The position numbers and the translations under genes were made by a program. A DNA stretch of 64,000 nucleotides, from the NCBI RefSeq assembly GCF_937898475.1, contig NZ_CALEJS010000012.1, positions 470,197 through 534,196 on the forward strand, written 5' to 3'. Positions 52,603 to 60,909 of the stretch are shown in pieces. Within the stretch, counting starts at the first letter, position 1. Every line of letters begins with the position of its first letter. Origin of the DNA: an uncultured Chitinophaga sp. GTDB lineage: Bacteria > Bacteroidota > Bacteroidia > Chitinophagales > Chitinophagaceae. The notes under the pieces were generated by a model, which did no database searches, was not told where the DNA came from, and saw nothing but the letters and a program-made list of their open reading frames with translations.

Positions 52603-52624
52603 GTTATTATCTACCAATGATAAA

Positions 52625-52660
52625 AAAGCCGCTCCCGGGACCGGGTGCGGCTTTCATTAT
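52625..52660 (+). terminator. Terminator hairpin
   Basis: AAAGCCGC pairs with GCGGCTTT, with an inner CCCGG/CCGGG pairing, 22 bases past the DUF6265-like gene stop. A weak T tract follows. The stretch from 52661 to 52832 holds no gene that I can support. Confidence 0.75.
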
Positions 52661-52832
52661 TGTACGACCAACTCAAATTAAACTACGTTGTAGTAGCTTA
52701 TCAAAAGCTGAAGTGCTTATGATGATGAGTGGTACAAAAATAGTTTTGCAGGGTATGGGGGAGTTATGTATTCGGGAAATTAATTTGCGGGAAAGGGAAG
52801 AAATGGGGCTGCTATCGTGTAATTGGTAATAG

Positions 52833-52972
52833 AAAAGATTGCTTCGTCGCGCCTGCGCACGGGCTTTACTGCTCCCTCGCAATGACGTACGATGGAGATC
52901 CGGGGCTGCTATCCCGTCGTTGCGAGGCCCCGCAGGGCCTTAGCGGGTAGCCGGGCCGAAGCAATCCTTTAA
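52833..52972. repeat. REP/BIME-like element, copy 3 with reversed modules
   Basis: AAAAGATTGCTTCGTCGCGC to CGCAATGACG (52833-52887) is followed by CGTCGTTGCGAGGCCCC to GAAGCAATCCTTT (52916-52972). The same two modules as at 31088 and 47211 appear in the opposite order, as expected of mobile half-units. Confidence 0.8.
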
Positions 52973-52996
52973 GTCTTACCAAATTTACCAGCACTT

Positions 52997-54580
52997 CTAC
53001 TTATGTATCTCCGAAGTAAAATGAAACGCTATCTCCGGGTTATTCGTCCGCTCCGTATTCAAATACCACTCTGATTGCGCCAGGTATACCAAATGCCCGT
53101 CTTTATCTTCCACGATATTGGCCTGTTTAAAGCGGATGAAATCTTCGATCTTCTGTTTGTTGCCGGTGATCCAGCAGGCTTTGTAAAAGGGCAGGGTATT
53201 GAACTGGCAGGCGGCGCCGTATTCCTGCAGCAGGCGGTACTGGATCACTTCAAACTGGAGGTCGCCCACACAACCGATGATCTTGCGGTTGCCGCCGTGC
53301 TGGGTAAAGAGCTGGGCCACGCCTTCATCTGTAAGCTGGCGGATACCTTTTTCCAGCTGTTTGGTTTTCATCGGGTCTTTATTCACCAGTTCCTTGAACA
53401 GCTCGGGAGAGAAGCTGGGGATGCCGGTGAAATAGAAGTCCTCTCCCTCGGTAAGGGTATCGCCGATCTTGAAGTTGCCGGTATCAAAAAGACCTACCAC
53501 ATCGCCGGGGTAGGCGTCATCTACCACGTTCTTTTCGCGGGCCAGGAAGCTGTATGGGTTGCTGAAACGTACGTCTTTGTCGAGCCGCACGTGGTGATAG
53601 AACTTATTTCGTTCAAAACGGCCGGAGCACACGCGGAGAAAGGCGATACGGTCGCGGTGGCGGGGATCCAGGTTAGCGTGGATCTTGAATACAAAGCCGC
53701 TGAACTTCTCTTCATCCACGGCAACGGGCCGGGTGCTGGCTTCGCGCGGACGCGGAGTAGGAGCGATCTCCACGAACGTGTCCAGCAGGTCTTTCACGCC
53801 GAAGTTGTTCACGGCGCTGCCAAAGAACACGGGAGCCAGCTTGCCTTCCAGGTAGGCCTGCTTGTCGAACGGGTCATACACGCCTTCGATCAGTTCCACG
53901 TCGTTGCGCAGCTGGGCAGCGTCATGAGCTTTGAAGTGCTCGTCTACATAGCTGCTGCTCAGGTCTTCCAGCGGGATAATATCTTCATCCGTAGCCTTCT
54001 TGTTGGGCAGGAAGGATACGAAGCTTTTGTTATAGAGGTTGTATACGCCTTTAAAATCAGTGCCGCCGTTGATAGGCCAGCTCAGGGGGCGTACGCGGAT
54101 ATTGAGTTTTTCTTCCAGTTCGTCCAGCAGGTCAAAGGGGTTTTTACCGTCGCGGTCCATTTTGTTCACGAAAATGATCACGGGGGTATCGCGCATGCGG
54201 CACACTTCCATGAGCTTCCCGGTTTGTTCTTCCACCCCTTTTACGCAGTCTATCACCAGTACCACGCTGTCTACCGCCGTAAGGGTACGGTAGGTATCTT
54301 CGGCAAAGTCCTTGTGACCGGGGGTATCCAGCAGGTTCACCAGGGTATCCCGGTACTCGAAGGTCATTACGGAAGTAGCCACGGAGATACCGCGCTGCCG
54401 TTCAATCTCCATGAAGTCGGAAGTGGTGTGTTTCTTGATCTTATTGGATTTCACGGCCCCGGCTGTCTGGATAGCGCCCCCGAAGAGCAGGAATTTCTCC
54501 GTCAGGGTGGTTTTACCGGCATCCGGGTGGGCTATAATGGCAAATGTTTTCCTTTTGTTGATCTCGGTGGCGTACTTCAT
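52997..54580 (-). CDS. prfC: Peptide chain release factor 3
   Basis: This 527-residue GTPase removes RF1 and RF2 from the ribosome after termination. The G motifs are AHPDAGKTTLTEKFLLFGG, DTPGHKDFAEDTYR and FVNKMDRDGKNP. Domains II and III follow, with RFSNPYSFLAREKNVVDDAYPGDVVGL and GVAQLFTQHGGNRKIIGCVGDLQFEVI. A TTG at 54598 would extend the frame, but that triplet is part of a -7 box, so the ATG (MKYATEINKRK) is used. It is monocistronic. Confidence 0.95.
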   Translation of the reverse strand: MKYATEINKRKTFAIIAHPDAGKTTLTEKFLLFGGAIQTAGAVKSNKIKKHTTSDFMEIERQRGISVATSVMTFEYRDTLVNLLDTPGHKDFAEDTYRTLTAVDSVVLVIDCVKGVEEQTGKLMEVCRMRDTPVIIFVNKMDRDGKNPFDLLDELEEKLNIRVRPLSWPINGGTDFKGVYNLYNKSFVSFLPNKKATDEDIIPLEDLSSSYVDEHFKAHDAAQLRNDVELIEGVYDPFDKQAYLEGKLAPVFFGSAVNNFGVKDLLDTFVEIAPTPRPREASTRPVAVDEEKFSGFVFKIHANLDPRHRDRIAFLRVCSGRFERNKFYHHVRLDKDVRFSNPYSFLAREKNVVDDAYPGDVVGLFDTGNFKIGDTLTEGEDFYFTGIPSFSPELFKELVNKDPMKTKQLEKGIRQLTDEGVAQLFTQHGGNRKIIGCVGDLQFEVIQYRLLQEYGAACQFNTLPFYKACWITGNKQKIEDFIRFKQANIVEDKDGHLVYLAQSEWYLNTERTNNPEIAFHFTSEIHK

Positions 54581-54595
54581 ATTATAAAATGGGTG

Positions 54596-54603
54596 CAAAA
54601 ATA
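54596..54603 (-). promoter_or_regulatory. -7 box (TATTTTTG on the - strand)
   Basis: The site matches TAnnTTTG and ends 15 bases before the prfC ATG. Its last bases form the TTG that would otherwise be mistaken for a start codon. Confidence 0.5.
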
Positions 54604-54610
54604 GGAAAAA

Positions 54611-54709
54611 AGGTTTGAGGTTTGAAGTTTGAGGTTGGAAGTTCGTTCAAAGTGAGAAGTTCAAACCTTTAACCCACCTCAAACCTCAAACTTCAAACCT
54701 CAAACTTCA
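54611..54709. repeat. TTTGAAG/TTTGAGG inverted repeat array between prfC and the ABC permease gene
   Basis: AGGTTTGAGGTTTGAAGTTT and further units (54611-54638) pair with CCTCAAACTTCAAACCTCAA-type units on the right (54677-54708). The array fills the gap between two divergent genes and overlaps the presumed promoters of both. Confidence 0.8.
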
Positions 54710-54718
54710 GAAATTGAG

Positions 54719-54726
54719 TATATTTG
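54719..54726 (+). promoter_or_regulatory. -7 box (TATATTTG) next to a start codon
   Basis: The site matches TAnnTTTG and ends four bases before the ABC permease ATG, so the transcript is probably leaderless. Confidence 0.45.
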
Positions 54727-54730
54727 GTAT

Positions 54731-55978
54731 ATGTTAGCTACCATCAAGATACTATGGAATAGCCTCAGAATGGCCCTGCAGGAACTGCGTGTGAACAAGC
54801 TGCGTACTTTCCTTTCCCTGCTGGGCATCACCATCGGCATATTTTGTATCATCGCCGTATTCACCGTTACAGACAGCATGGAGAAGAACATCCGCAGCGA
54901 TGTGCAGTCGCTGGGCAGTGATGTGATCTACGTCCAGAAATGGCCCTGGGGCGGTGGAGGCGAGTATCCCTGGTGGAAGTACATGAACCGTCCTGAGCCC
55001 CAGTACAAAGAGCTGCAGGTGATACAGGACCGGGTAAGGAGCGCATCGGCAGCAGCTTTCGCTTTTTCCGTTTACAGCAAGCGGATCGAGTATAAGGACG
55101 ATTATATGGATGGGGTAGAGATGATGTCGGTAACGCAGGATTTTGAAAGGATCCAGCAGCCAACCATCATCAGCGGGCGTTATTTTACCGGGAATGAATC
55201 CGGGGCCAATGTGGTGATCCTGGGCGCCAATATCTGGGAAGGCCTGTTTGGCACCGCAGAAGCGGCGCTGGGAAAGACCGTACAGGTGGTGGGCCGTCCC
55301 TGCAAAGTGATCGGGCTGCTGAAGAAGAAAGGAGAGAGCCTGCTGGGTGGTATCAACTACGACAATGCCGTGATCGTACCCTATATGTATGGCCGTACCA
55401 TTGTGGATGAACGCCGTTTCAGCGATCCTTATATAATGGTAAAAGCCGCCAGCGGTGTGGACCTGGGTCAGCTGAAAGACGAGCTCAAAGGCACCCTGCG
55501 TGCTTTTCACCGCTTACGGCCACGGGAAGACGATGATTTTTCCATGAATGAGATCACTACGCTCAGTAGTAACCTGAACGGCCTGTTTGCGGCCCTGAAC
55601 CTGGGCGGTGGACTGATCGCCATCTTTGCCCTGATAGTAGGCGGTTTCGGTATTGCCAACATCATGTTTGTGACGGTAAAAGAGCGCACCAATATCATCG
55701 GCCTGAAGAAGGCCATCGGCGCACGCCGCAGCGTGATCCTGATGGAGTTCCTGCTGGAGGCTATCCTGCTTTGCCTGATAGGCGGCGGACTCGGACTGCT
55801 CATCGTGTACATCGGTACCGTTTTAGCCAGCGGCAGCCAGAGCTTCGATATCAGCCTCACGGCCAAGAATGTGGTTCTGGGCCTGAGCATTTCGGGCATC
55901 GTAGGCGTAGTGGCCGGGTTTATCCCCGCGTTTTCAGCGTCCAAGCTGGATCCGGTGGTGGCCATCAGGAGCAATTAG
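54731..55978 (+). CDS. ABC transporter permease (MacB/FtsX type)
   Basis: This 415-residue inner-membrane protein has one helix near residues 20-45 (FLSLLGITIGIFCIIAVFTV), a long periplasmic MacB-type domain (about 50-275), and three more helices in an FtsX domain (about 285-400) with FALIVGGFGIANIMFVTVKERTNIIGLKKAIGA and the closing ASKLDPVVAIRSN. It would pair with an ABC ATPase that is not encoded beside it. The likely role is efflux or lipoprotein/peptide export by a mechanical mechanism. No membrane fusion protein lies nearby. Confidence 0.9.
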   Translation: MLATIKILWNSLRMALQELRVNKLRTFLSLLGITIGIFCIIAVFTVTDSMEKNIRSDVQSLGSDVIYVQKWPWGGGGEYPWWKYMNRPEPQYKELQVIQDRVRSASAAAFAFSVYSKRIEYKDDYMDGVEMMSVTQDFERIQQPTIISGRYFTGNESGANVVILGANIWEGLFGTAEAALGKTVQVVGRPCKVIGLLKKKGESLLGGINYDNAVIVPYMYGRTIVDERRFSDPYIMVKAASGVDLGQLKDELKGTLRAFHRLRPREDDDFSMNEITTLSSNLNGLFAALNLGGGLIAIFALIVGGFGIANIMFVTVKERTNIIGLKKAIGARRSVILMEFLLEAILLCLIGGGLGLLIVYIGTVLASGSQSFDISLTAKNVVLGLSISGIVGVVAGFIPAFSASKLDPVVAIRSN

Positions 55979-56049
55979 TCACTACGGTTACGGATAACGA
56001 TGTAACAATTCTGCCTTTCAGGCGTTTAATTTCCTAAACATTTAATTAT

Positions 56050-56367
56050 ATGAAATTATTTGCGTGTATCGCCGGTATGCTTCTGGCTGTTATTGCTTTT
56101 TCCTGCCAGACGTCTAAACAGTCGGCCGGCGGCGCCTGTAAGCATGAAGGTGTTGTGATGGATATGAGCGGACTGGATGGCTGCGGACTGATGATCGTGC
56201 TCAATGACAGCGCACACACCCGTTTACAGCCGCTAGAGATAGCGGATACCAGTTTCCACCTGCAGGCCGGGCAACGGGTATCAGTAGGTTATACCGAGCT
56301 GACAGGCCGCATGAGCACCTGTATGTCAGGTAAGATCGTTCGTATCGACTGTATTAAAGGGCAGTAG
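56050..56367 (+). CDS. Small lipoprotein of unknown function
   Basis: This 105-residue protein has a lipoprotein signal (AGMLLAVIAFSC, Cys19). The mature part contains four more cysteines in HKHEG, DGCGLM, MSTCMSG and RIDCIKG contexts, a pattern suggestive of disulfides. The strands LMIVLNDSAHTRLQPLEI and QRVSVGYTEL point to a small beta fold. No family is recognised. A gap of 36 bases, with a -7 box, separates it from tsaD. Confidence 0.65.
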   Translation: MKLFACIAGMLLAVIAFSCQTSKQSAGGACKHEGVVMDMSGLDGCGLMIVLNDSAHTRLQPLEIADTSFHLQAGQRVSVGYTELTGRMSTCMSGKIVRIDCIKGQ

Positions 56368-56390
56368 GACAGCATTTAGCGCTAATGCCT

Positions 56391-56398
56391 TATTTTTG
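56391..56398 (+). promoter_or_regulatory. -7 box (TATTTTTG) next to the tsaD start
   Basis: The site matches TAnnTTTG and ends five bases before the tsaD ATG, which suggests a leaderless transcript. Confidence 0.5.
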
Positions 56399-56403
56399 CG
56401 GCC

Positions 56404-57408
56404 ATGCCCGTACATATACTAGCTATAGAGTCCTCCTGCGATGAGACCAGCGCAGCAGTGATCACAGACGGAAAGGTGCTTAGCAACATCATCGCCAATC
56501 AAACCGTACATGAACAATATGGGGGCGTAGTACCGGAACTCGCGTCCCGCGCCCACCAGGAAAATATTGTGCCGGTGGTAGACCAGGCACTGAAACAGGC
56601 GGGGGTAGACCGTAAGGATCTCAACGCCATCGCCTTTACACAATCCCCGGGCCTGATCGGCGCCCTGCTGGTGGGCAGCTGTTTTGCCAAGGCTTTATCC
56701 CTCGCGCTGGAAATACCGTTAATCGCGGTGCACCATATGCAGGCGCATGTACTCGCTAATTTCATCGAAGATCCGAAACCGGCTTTCCCTTTTCTTTGCC
56801 TTACCGTTTCCGGCGGACATACCCAGATCGTGCTCTGTGAAAGCCCGCTTTCCATGAAAGTGATCGGTGAAACACTGGATGATGCAGCAGGAGAGGCCTT
56901 TGACAAAAGCGCCAAGCTGCTGGGCTTACCTTACCCGGGTGGCCCGCTGATCGATAAATATGCCCAGACAGGTGATCCCCGCAGGTTCAGATTCCCCGAA
57001 CCGCAGATACCCGGCCTTAATTTCAGTTTCAGTGGTCTGAAGACTGCCATCCTTTACTTCCTGCAGCAACATCAGCTGCAGGATCCCGGCTTTGTACAGG
57101 CCAACCTGGCGGATATCTGCGCTTCCGTACAGGAGCGCATCGTCAGCATCCTGATAAACAAGCTGGTAAAAGCATCCAAAGAAACCGGCATCAAAGAGAT
57201 CGCCATCGCGGGCGGTGTAAGCGCCAATAAGGGGCTGCGCAATGCTTTGCAGCAGCAGGGCGCAAAGCTGGGCTGGAATACCTACATCCCTAAATTTGAA
57301 TACTGTACAGACAATGCTGCCATGATCGCTATAACCGCCTGGTACAAGTACCTGGCAGGAGATTTTGCAGGACTGGATGCGGTGCCGAGTGCGAGAGCGG
57401 CGTTTTAG
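56404..57408 (+). CDS. tsaD: tRNA N6-threonylcarbamoyladenosine transferase TsaD
   Basis: This 334-residue ASKHA-family enzyme transfers the threonylcarbamoyl group to A37 of tRNAs that read ANN codons. The motif LAIESSCDETSAAV and the metal-binding His111 and His115 in VHHMQAH are present, as are LTVSGGHTQIVL, GEAFDKSAKLLGLPYPGGP and AIAGGVSANKGLR. The length is normal. It is an essential housekeeping gene. A repeat array follows. Confidence 0.97.
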   Translation: MPVHILAIESSCDETSAAVITDGKVLSNIIANQTVHEQYGGVVPELASRAHQENIVPVVDQALKQAGVDRKDLNAIAFTQSPGLIGALLVGSCFAKALSLALEIPLIAVHHMQAHVLANFIEDPKPAFPFLCLTVSGGHTQIVLCESPLSMKVIGETLDDAAGEAFDKSAKLLGLPYPGGPLIDKYAQTGDPRRFRFPEPQIPGLNFSFSGLKTAILYFLQQHQLQDPGFVQANLADICASVQERIVSILINKLVKASKETGIKEIAIAGGVSANKGLRNALQQQGAKLGWNTYIPKFEYCTDNAAMIAITAWYKYLAGDFAGLDAVPSARAAF

Positions 57409-57410
57409 AA

Positions 57411-57509
57411 CGTTTGAAAATTTAAGGGTTTGAAGGTTTGAGGATTTGAAAGTTTGAAGGTTTTATCGTTAAAGAATGATGGCGTATCGGGTATTTCTTC
57501 AAACTTTGA
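57411..57509. repeat. TTTGAAG/TTTGAGG repeat array after tsaD
   Basis: GTTTGAA, GTTTGAAGG, GTTTGAGG and GAAAGTTTGAAGG units (57411-57462) are followed, after about 35 bases, by a short complementary CTTCAAACTTT (57498-57508). The right arm is much shorter than in the other arrays. Confidence 0.65.
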
Positions 57510-57519
57510 AATGAACGGT

Positions 57520-57527
57520 TATTTTTG
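57520..57527 (+). promoter_or_regulatory. -7 box (TATTTTTG) next to the fucosidase start
   Basis: The site matches TAnnTTTG and ends five bases before the GH29 gene ATG. Confidence 0.5.
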
Positions 57528-57532
57528 CAGCG

Positions 57533-59623
57533 ATGAAAAAGTTTGTATTAGCTGTTGCGCTGGCGGTGTTGCTGCACCCGTTGATGGCGCAGCATAAGGG
57601 ATTAACAGAATGGCAGGCGCAGAAATATTCCATGTTTATACACTGGGGCGCCATTTACTCCACTTTAGGCGGCGTTTGGGAAGGCAAGCCGGTTACACGC
57701 GGCTATAGCGAACAGATACAGTCGCACGCAGGTATTTACAGCGATACATATGGGGCCGTGGCCAAACAGTTCACAGCGCCTTACTGGAATGCAGATTCGG
57801 TGGTGCTGCTGGCAAAAGCAGCGGGTATGCGCTCTGTAGTGATCACGTCCAAACACCACGATGGTTTCTGCATGTTCCACTCTGCCTATACGGATTATAA
57901 TGTGGTGGATGCCACGCCTTTCGGGCGGGATGTGGTGAAGGAACTGTCAGACGCCTGTCGCCGTCACGGGCTGCGGTTCGGGCTGTACTTTTCATTGATA
58001 GACTGGCATTTTCCGCAGGCTTATCCTATCTCCAGCACCAACAGTGATCCTATTACCCCGGAACATCACGCATATAATAAGCAACAGGTAACAGAGCTGC
58101 TGACCAATTACGGTCCCATTTCAGAGCTGTGGTTTGATATGGGATCACTGACAGCAGCGCAAAGCCGGGAGCTTTCCGCCCTGGTGCACCGCCTGCAACC
58201 GGATTGTATGGTGAGCGGGCGCCTGGGTAATGACGCCGGCGACTTTTGCGTGATGGGTGATAACAACTATCCGGATTATAAGCTGGCTACACCCTGGCAA
58301 ACACCCGCTTCCGTGTATGATGAAACCTGGGGATACCGTTCCTGGCAGCAGCACGGTCCTGCGGAAGATAAAGCGAGAGAAAAGCTGGAAGGCCTGATCA
58401 AGGTAGCGGCAAGAGGCGGGAATTACCTGCTGAATATCGGTCCGCGTGGTGACGGCTCCGTGGTTGCATTTGAAAAAGAGGTACTCTTAAATATCGGGCA
58501 ATGGCTGCAGCAGAACGGAGAAGCCATTTATGGCACCAGCGCCAATCCCTTTGATACCACCTTCAGCTGGGGCGAGGTGACCGCCAAATCAAACAGGATC
58601 TACCTGCACCTGTTGCACGCCCCCGAACAGCAAACCATTACACTGCCGGGCCTCAACGGGAAGATCGCACGTGTGACTTTGCTTGAAAACAATCAGGCGC
58701 TGAAATGTAAGATCAGCCATAACGGCCAGGCGCAAACGATCCGGCTGCCGGGTCATTTCAACCTGGATGGGAAGGTAAAAGTGCTGGCCCTGGAGCTGGA
58801 TAAAGGATATACGATTACGCCGATGCATGTAATCAGCGGAAAGGGAACACTGGTGCTGAACAGGCAGAACGCTGTCAAACAATACAGCTTCTCCGGTGTG
58901 GACTATGAAAGTTACTACCGCAGTACGGTAGGGCAATCATGGGCATTCCGTTCACCCGGAACAGGCAAAAAGACTATACAGCTTCGTTATACCGAACAGG
59001 AAAAAGGCCGACAGGTATGGCTGGATATAGACGGGAAAAAACAGCAGCTGACGCTGAACGCACAACAGCCCGTGGCATCACCGGCCGATGTAAGCTGGGG
59101 ACCAGTATACCTGTCTAACCCTTATCCCGGCGGCATTGACGGCGGTCTTCCGGCTGTTGACAGCTCCTGGACATTACTGAAAGACCAGGAAAGTTACGAG
59201 TCCGCTAAAACGTTGCCTGCAGATCCTTCCACTTACCGCTACGTACGCTATGAAATAACGGCTCATGGGGCGCAGTCTTATTTGCTGGGCATCAGCAGCG
59301 GCGACGGTGTACAGGTGTTCCTGAATGGCGTTGAGCAAACAGCGCATAATAATCCGGATCGGGGCACTATGCAAAAGGAAATACTGCAGCTGCCTTTACA
59401 GGATGGGAAGAACGAACTGCTCATCAAATTGTATAACCGCTTTAATAAGCAGCTCAGGTGGGATGTGGATATGAAGACGCCGCAAAACTACTATACACAG
59501 GAGCTTACTATGCCGCAGGCTACCGGCGCTAATGGCATTCACCGGATCAGTGTTGGCGCTGCCAACCCGGTATCTGTACATCGCGATCTGCGGCTGCCCA
59601 ATCTTGAGCTGCATATCCAGTAA
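57533..59623 (+). CDS. GH29 alpha-L-fucosidase
   Basis: This 696-residue secreted enzyme has a signal peptide ending near PLMAQ. The catalytic barrel (about 25-340) has KYSMFIHWGAIYSTLGGVWE, VITSKHHDGFCMFHS and SELWFDMGS, in which Asp202 is the expected nucleophile, and the GGNYLLNIGPRGDGS segment. A beta-sandwich follows (about 345-430), then a longer C-terminal region (about 430-696), with a carbohydrate-binding-like part YLLGISSGDGVQVFLNGVE. It removes alpha-L-fucose from glycans. The next gene starts four bases after its stop. Confidence 0.92.
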   Translation: MKKFVLAVALAVLLHPLMAQHKGLTEWQAQKYSMFIHWGAIYSTLGGVWEGKPVTRGYSEQIQSHAGIYSDTYGAVAKQFTAPYWNADSVVLLAKAAGMRSVVITSKHHDGFCMFHSAYTDYNVVDATPFGRDVVKELSDACRRHGLRFGLYFSLIDWHFPQAYPISSTNSDPITPEHHAYNKQQVTELLTNYGPISELWFDMGSLTAAQSRELSALVHRLQPDCMVSGRLGNDAGDFCVMGDNNYPDYKLATPWQTPASVYDETWGYRSWQQHGPAEDKAREKLEGLIKVAARGGNYLLNIGPRGDGSVVAFEKEVLLNIGQWLQQNGEAIYGTSANPFDTTFSWGEVTAKSNRIYLHLLHAPEQQTITLPGLNGKIARVTLLENNQALKCKISHNGQAQTIRLPGHFNLDGKVKVLALELDKGYTITPMHVISGKGTLVLNRQNAVKQYSFSGVDYESYYRSTVGQSWAFRSPGTGKKTIQLRYTEQEKGRQVWLDIDGKKQQLTLNAQQPVASPADVSWGPVYLSNPYPGGIDGGLPAVDSSWTLLKDQESYESAKTLPADPSTYRYVRYEITAHGAQSYLLGISSGDGVQVFLNGVEQTAHNNPDRGTMQKEILQLPLQDGKNELLIKLYNRFNKQLRWDVDMKTPQNYYTQELTMPQATGANGIHRISVGAANPVSVHRDLRLPNLELHIQ

Positions 59624-59626
59624 TAT

Positions 59627-60349
59627 ATGCCGAATCAATATTTCCAGTTCAAGCAATTCACTGTACGGCAGGATCAATGCGCCATGAAAGTGTGCACAGA
59701 TGCCTGTATACAGGGCGCTTTTACGGCGGCTTACCTCCAGGCAGGCGGGCGGCCGATACAGCGGGTGCTTGATATTGGAACAGGTACGGGCCTGCTGAGC
59801 CTGATGTTGGCACAGCAGATCCCCGCTGCCATCACTGCTATAGAGCTGGATGCGGCAGCTGCCGCGCAGGCGGGAGCAAATTTCAGCGCATCGCCCTGGT
59901 CTGACCGGTTAACGGTAACACCATCGGATATACGTGATCTGCCGCCTGCCGCATTGTATGATTTCATCATCACCAATCCTCCCTTTTATGAAGGCAGTTT
60001 GAAAAGCAGCGACGAACAGCGTAATGCGGCCATGCATGCCACCAGTCTGAGCTACCGGGAATTACTGCAGGCGATTGCTGCACATTTACAGCAGGATGGT
60101 CAGTTTTCGGTATTGCTGCCCTATGCGGCTTTTCAGTCGTTCAGGGAACTGGCGGCTGCCGCCGGTTTTTATCCCCTGCAGATACTGGAAGTAAAACAAA
60201 GTGTGCGGCATGACCGGTTTCGCGCCGTGGGTATTTTCGGGCGCGCAATGTCACAACCATTGATCAGCAGCCTGACCATATATGAAGCGGGGAATGTATA
60301 TACGCCGGCTTTCATTGCGCTGTTGAAGCCCTACTATCTTTACCTTTAA
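59627..60349 (+). CDS. tRNA1(Val) (adenine(37)-N6)-methyltransferase, TrmN6-like
   Basis: This 240-residue SAM-dependent methyltransferase has FQFKQFTVRQDQCAMKVCTDACIQG, the SAM loop VLDIGTGTGLLSLM (GTGTG at 51-55) and the catalytic NPPFYEGSLKSSD (NPPF at 117-120). It probably methylates N6 of A37 in tRNA1(Val), as in the YfiC/TrmN6 family. It starts four bases after the fucosidase stop and is probably co-transcribed with it, though the functions are unrelated. Confidence 0.88.
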   Translation: MPNQYFQFKQFTVRQDQCAMKVCTDACIQGAFTAAYLQAGGRPIQRVLDIGTGTGLLSLMLAQQIPAAITAIELDAAAAAQAGANFSASPWSDRLTVTPSDIRDLPPAALYDFIITNPPFYEGSLKSSDEQRNAAMHATSLSYRELLQAIAAHLQQDGQFSVLLPYAAFQSFRELAAAAGFYPLQILEVKQSVRHDRFRAVGIFGRAMSQPLISSLTIYEAGNVYTPAFIALLKPYYLYL

Positions 60350-60360
60350 TCGCGGGCCGA

Positions 60361-60846
60361 TCAGGGATCCGTTATGTTCACTGCAAAACCGCAGGCGCTG
60401 TTGCCCACTACCACCGGTACAATGGTGTATCCCGTTTCTCCGGGAACGCCGGTGGCGTAGAGGGTGATGGTCTGCAATCCTTTTTCGGTGAAGATGCCCC
60501 CGTTGGCAAAGAACACACCGTTGACGGTTTCGGTAGTAACCTCCCATTGCCCCGGGTAGTCTACCTGTACTTCCAGTGTAACGGTGTGGGATTCGTCCAG
60601 TGTAGCGCCGGAAACATAGTTTCCCTGTACCAGGAAATTAGTGCAGCTGCCATCTGTGCTGGTATGCATGGAGAAAGTTGCGGTAGTGTCCAGGTTGAGT
60701 GTATCGTCGGGAATATCTGTGGTATCCTGTCCGGAGGTATCTATGGGATCAGGCGGGAGATGGCCTTCCAGGCTCGTCTCTTTTTTACAGCAAAATATCA
60801 ATACGCACAAAAGTGCCAGGATGCTATGGGGTATAACCTTACTCAT
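60361..60846 (-). CDS. Lipoprotein of unknown function
   Basis: This 161-residue protein has a lipoprotein signal ending LLCVLIFCC (Cys19 or Cys20) followed by KKETSLEGHLPPDPID, an aspartate- and threonine-rich spacer (TSGQDTTDIPDDTLNLDT), and a beta-rich C-terminal region. That region has one cysteine near STDGSCTNFLVQG and a second in VVVGNSACGFAVNI that may form a disulfide. Similar short lipoproteins occur in Chitinophaga relatives. Its function is unknown. It converges with the TrmN6-like gene. Confidence 0.7.
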   Translation of the reverse strand: MSKVIPHSILALLCVLIFCCKKETSLEGHLPPDPIDTSGQDTTDIPDDTLNLDTTATFSMHTSTDGSCTNFLVQGNYVSGATLDESHTVTLEVQVDYPGQWEVTTETVNGVFFANGGIFTEKGLQTITLYATGVPGETGYTIVPVVVGNSACGFAVNITDP

Positions 60847-60909
60847 GACGCTAAAAGTTGGATGTCCCGAACTAAATGATAATATAAAGATACACTTTCC
60901 GCGCCGCTT

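Noticed and set aside
52617..52829. A 70-codon open frame on the + strand after the DUF6265-like gene
   Set aside because: It begins inside the terminator hairpin and has no recognisable sequence.
53075..54604. A 509-codon open frame on the + strand
   Set aside because: It is antisense to prfC over its whole length, and prfC shows all G motifs. The frame has no family signature.
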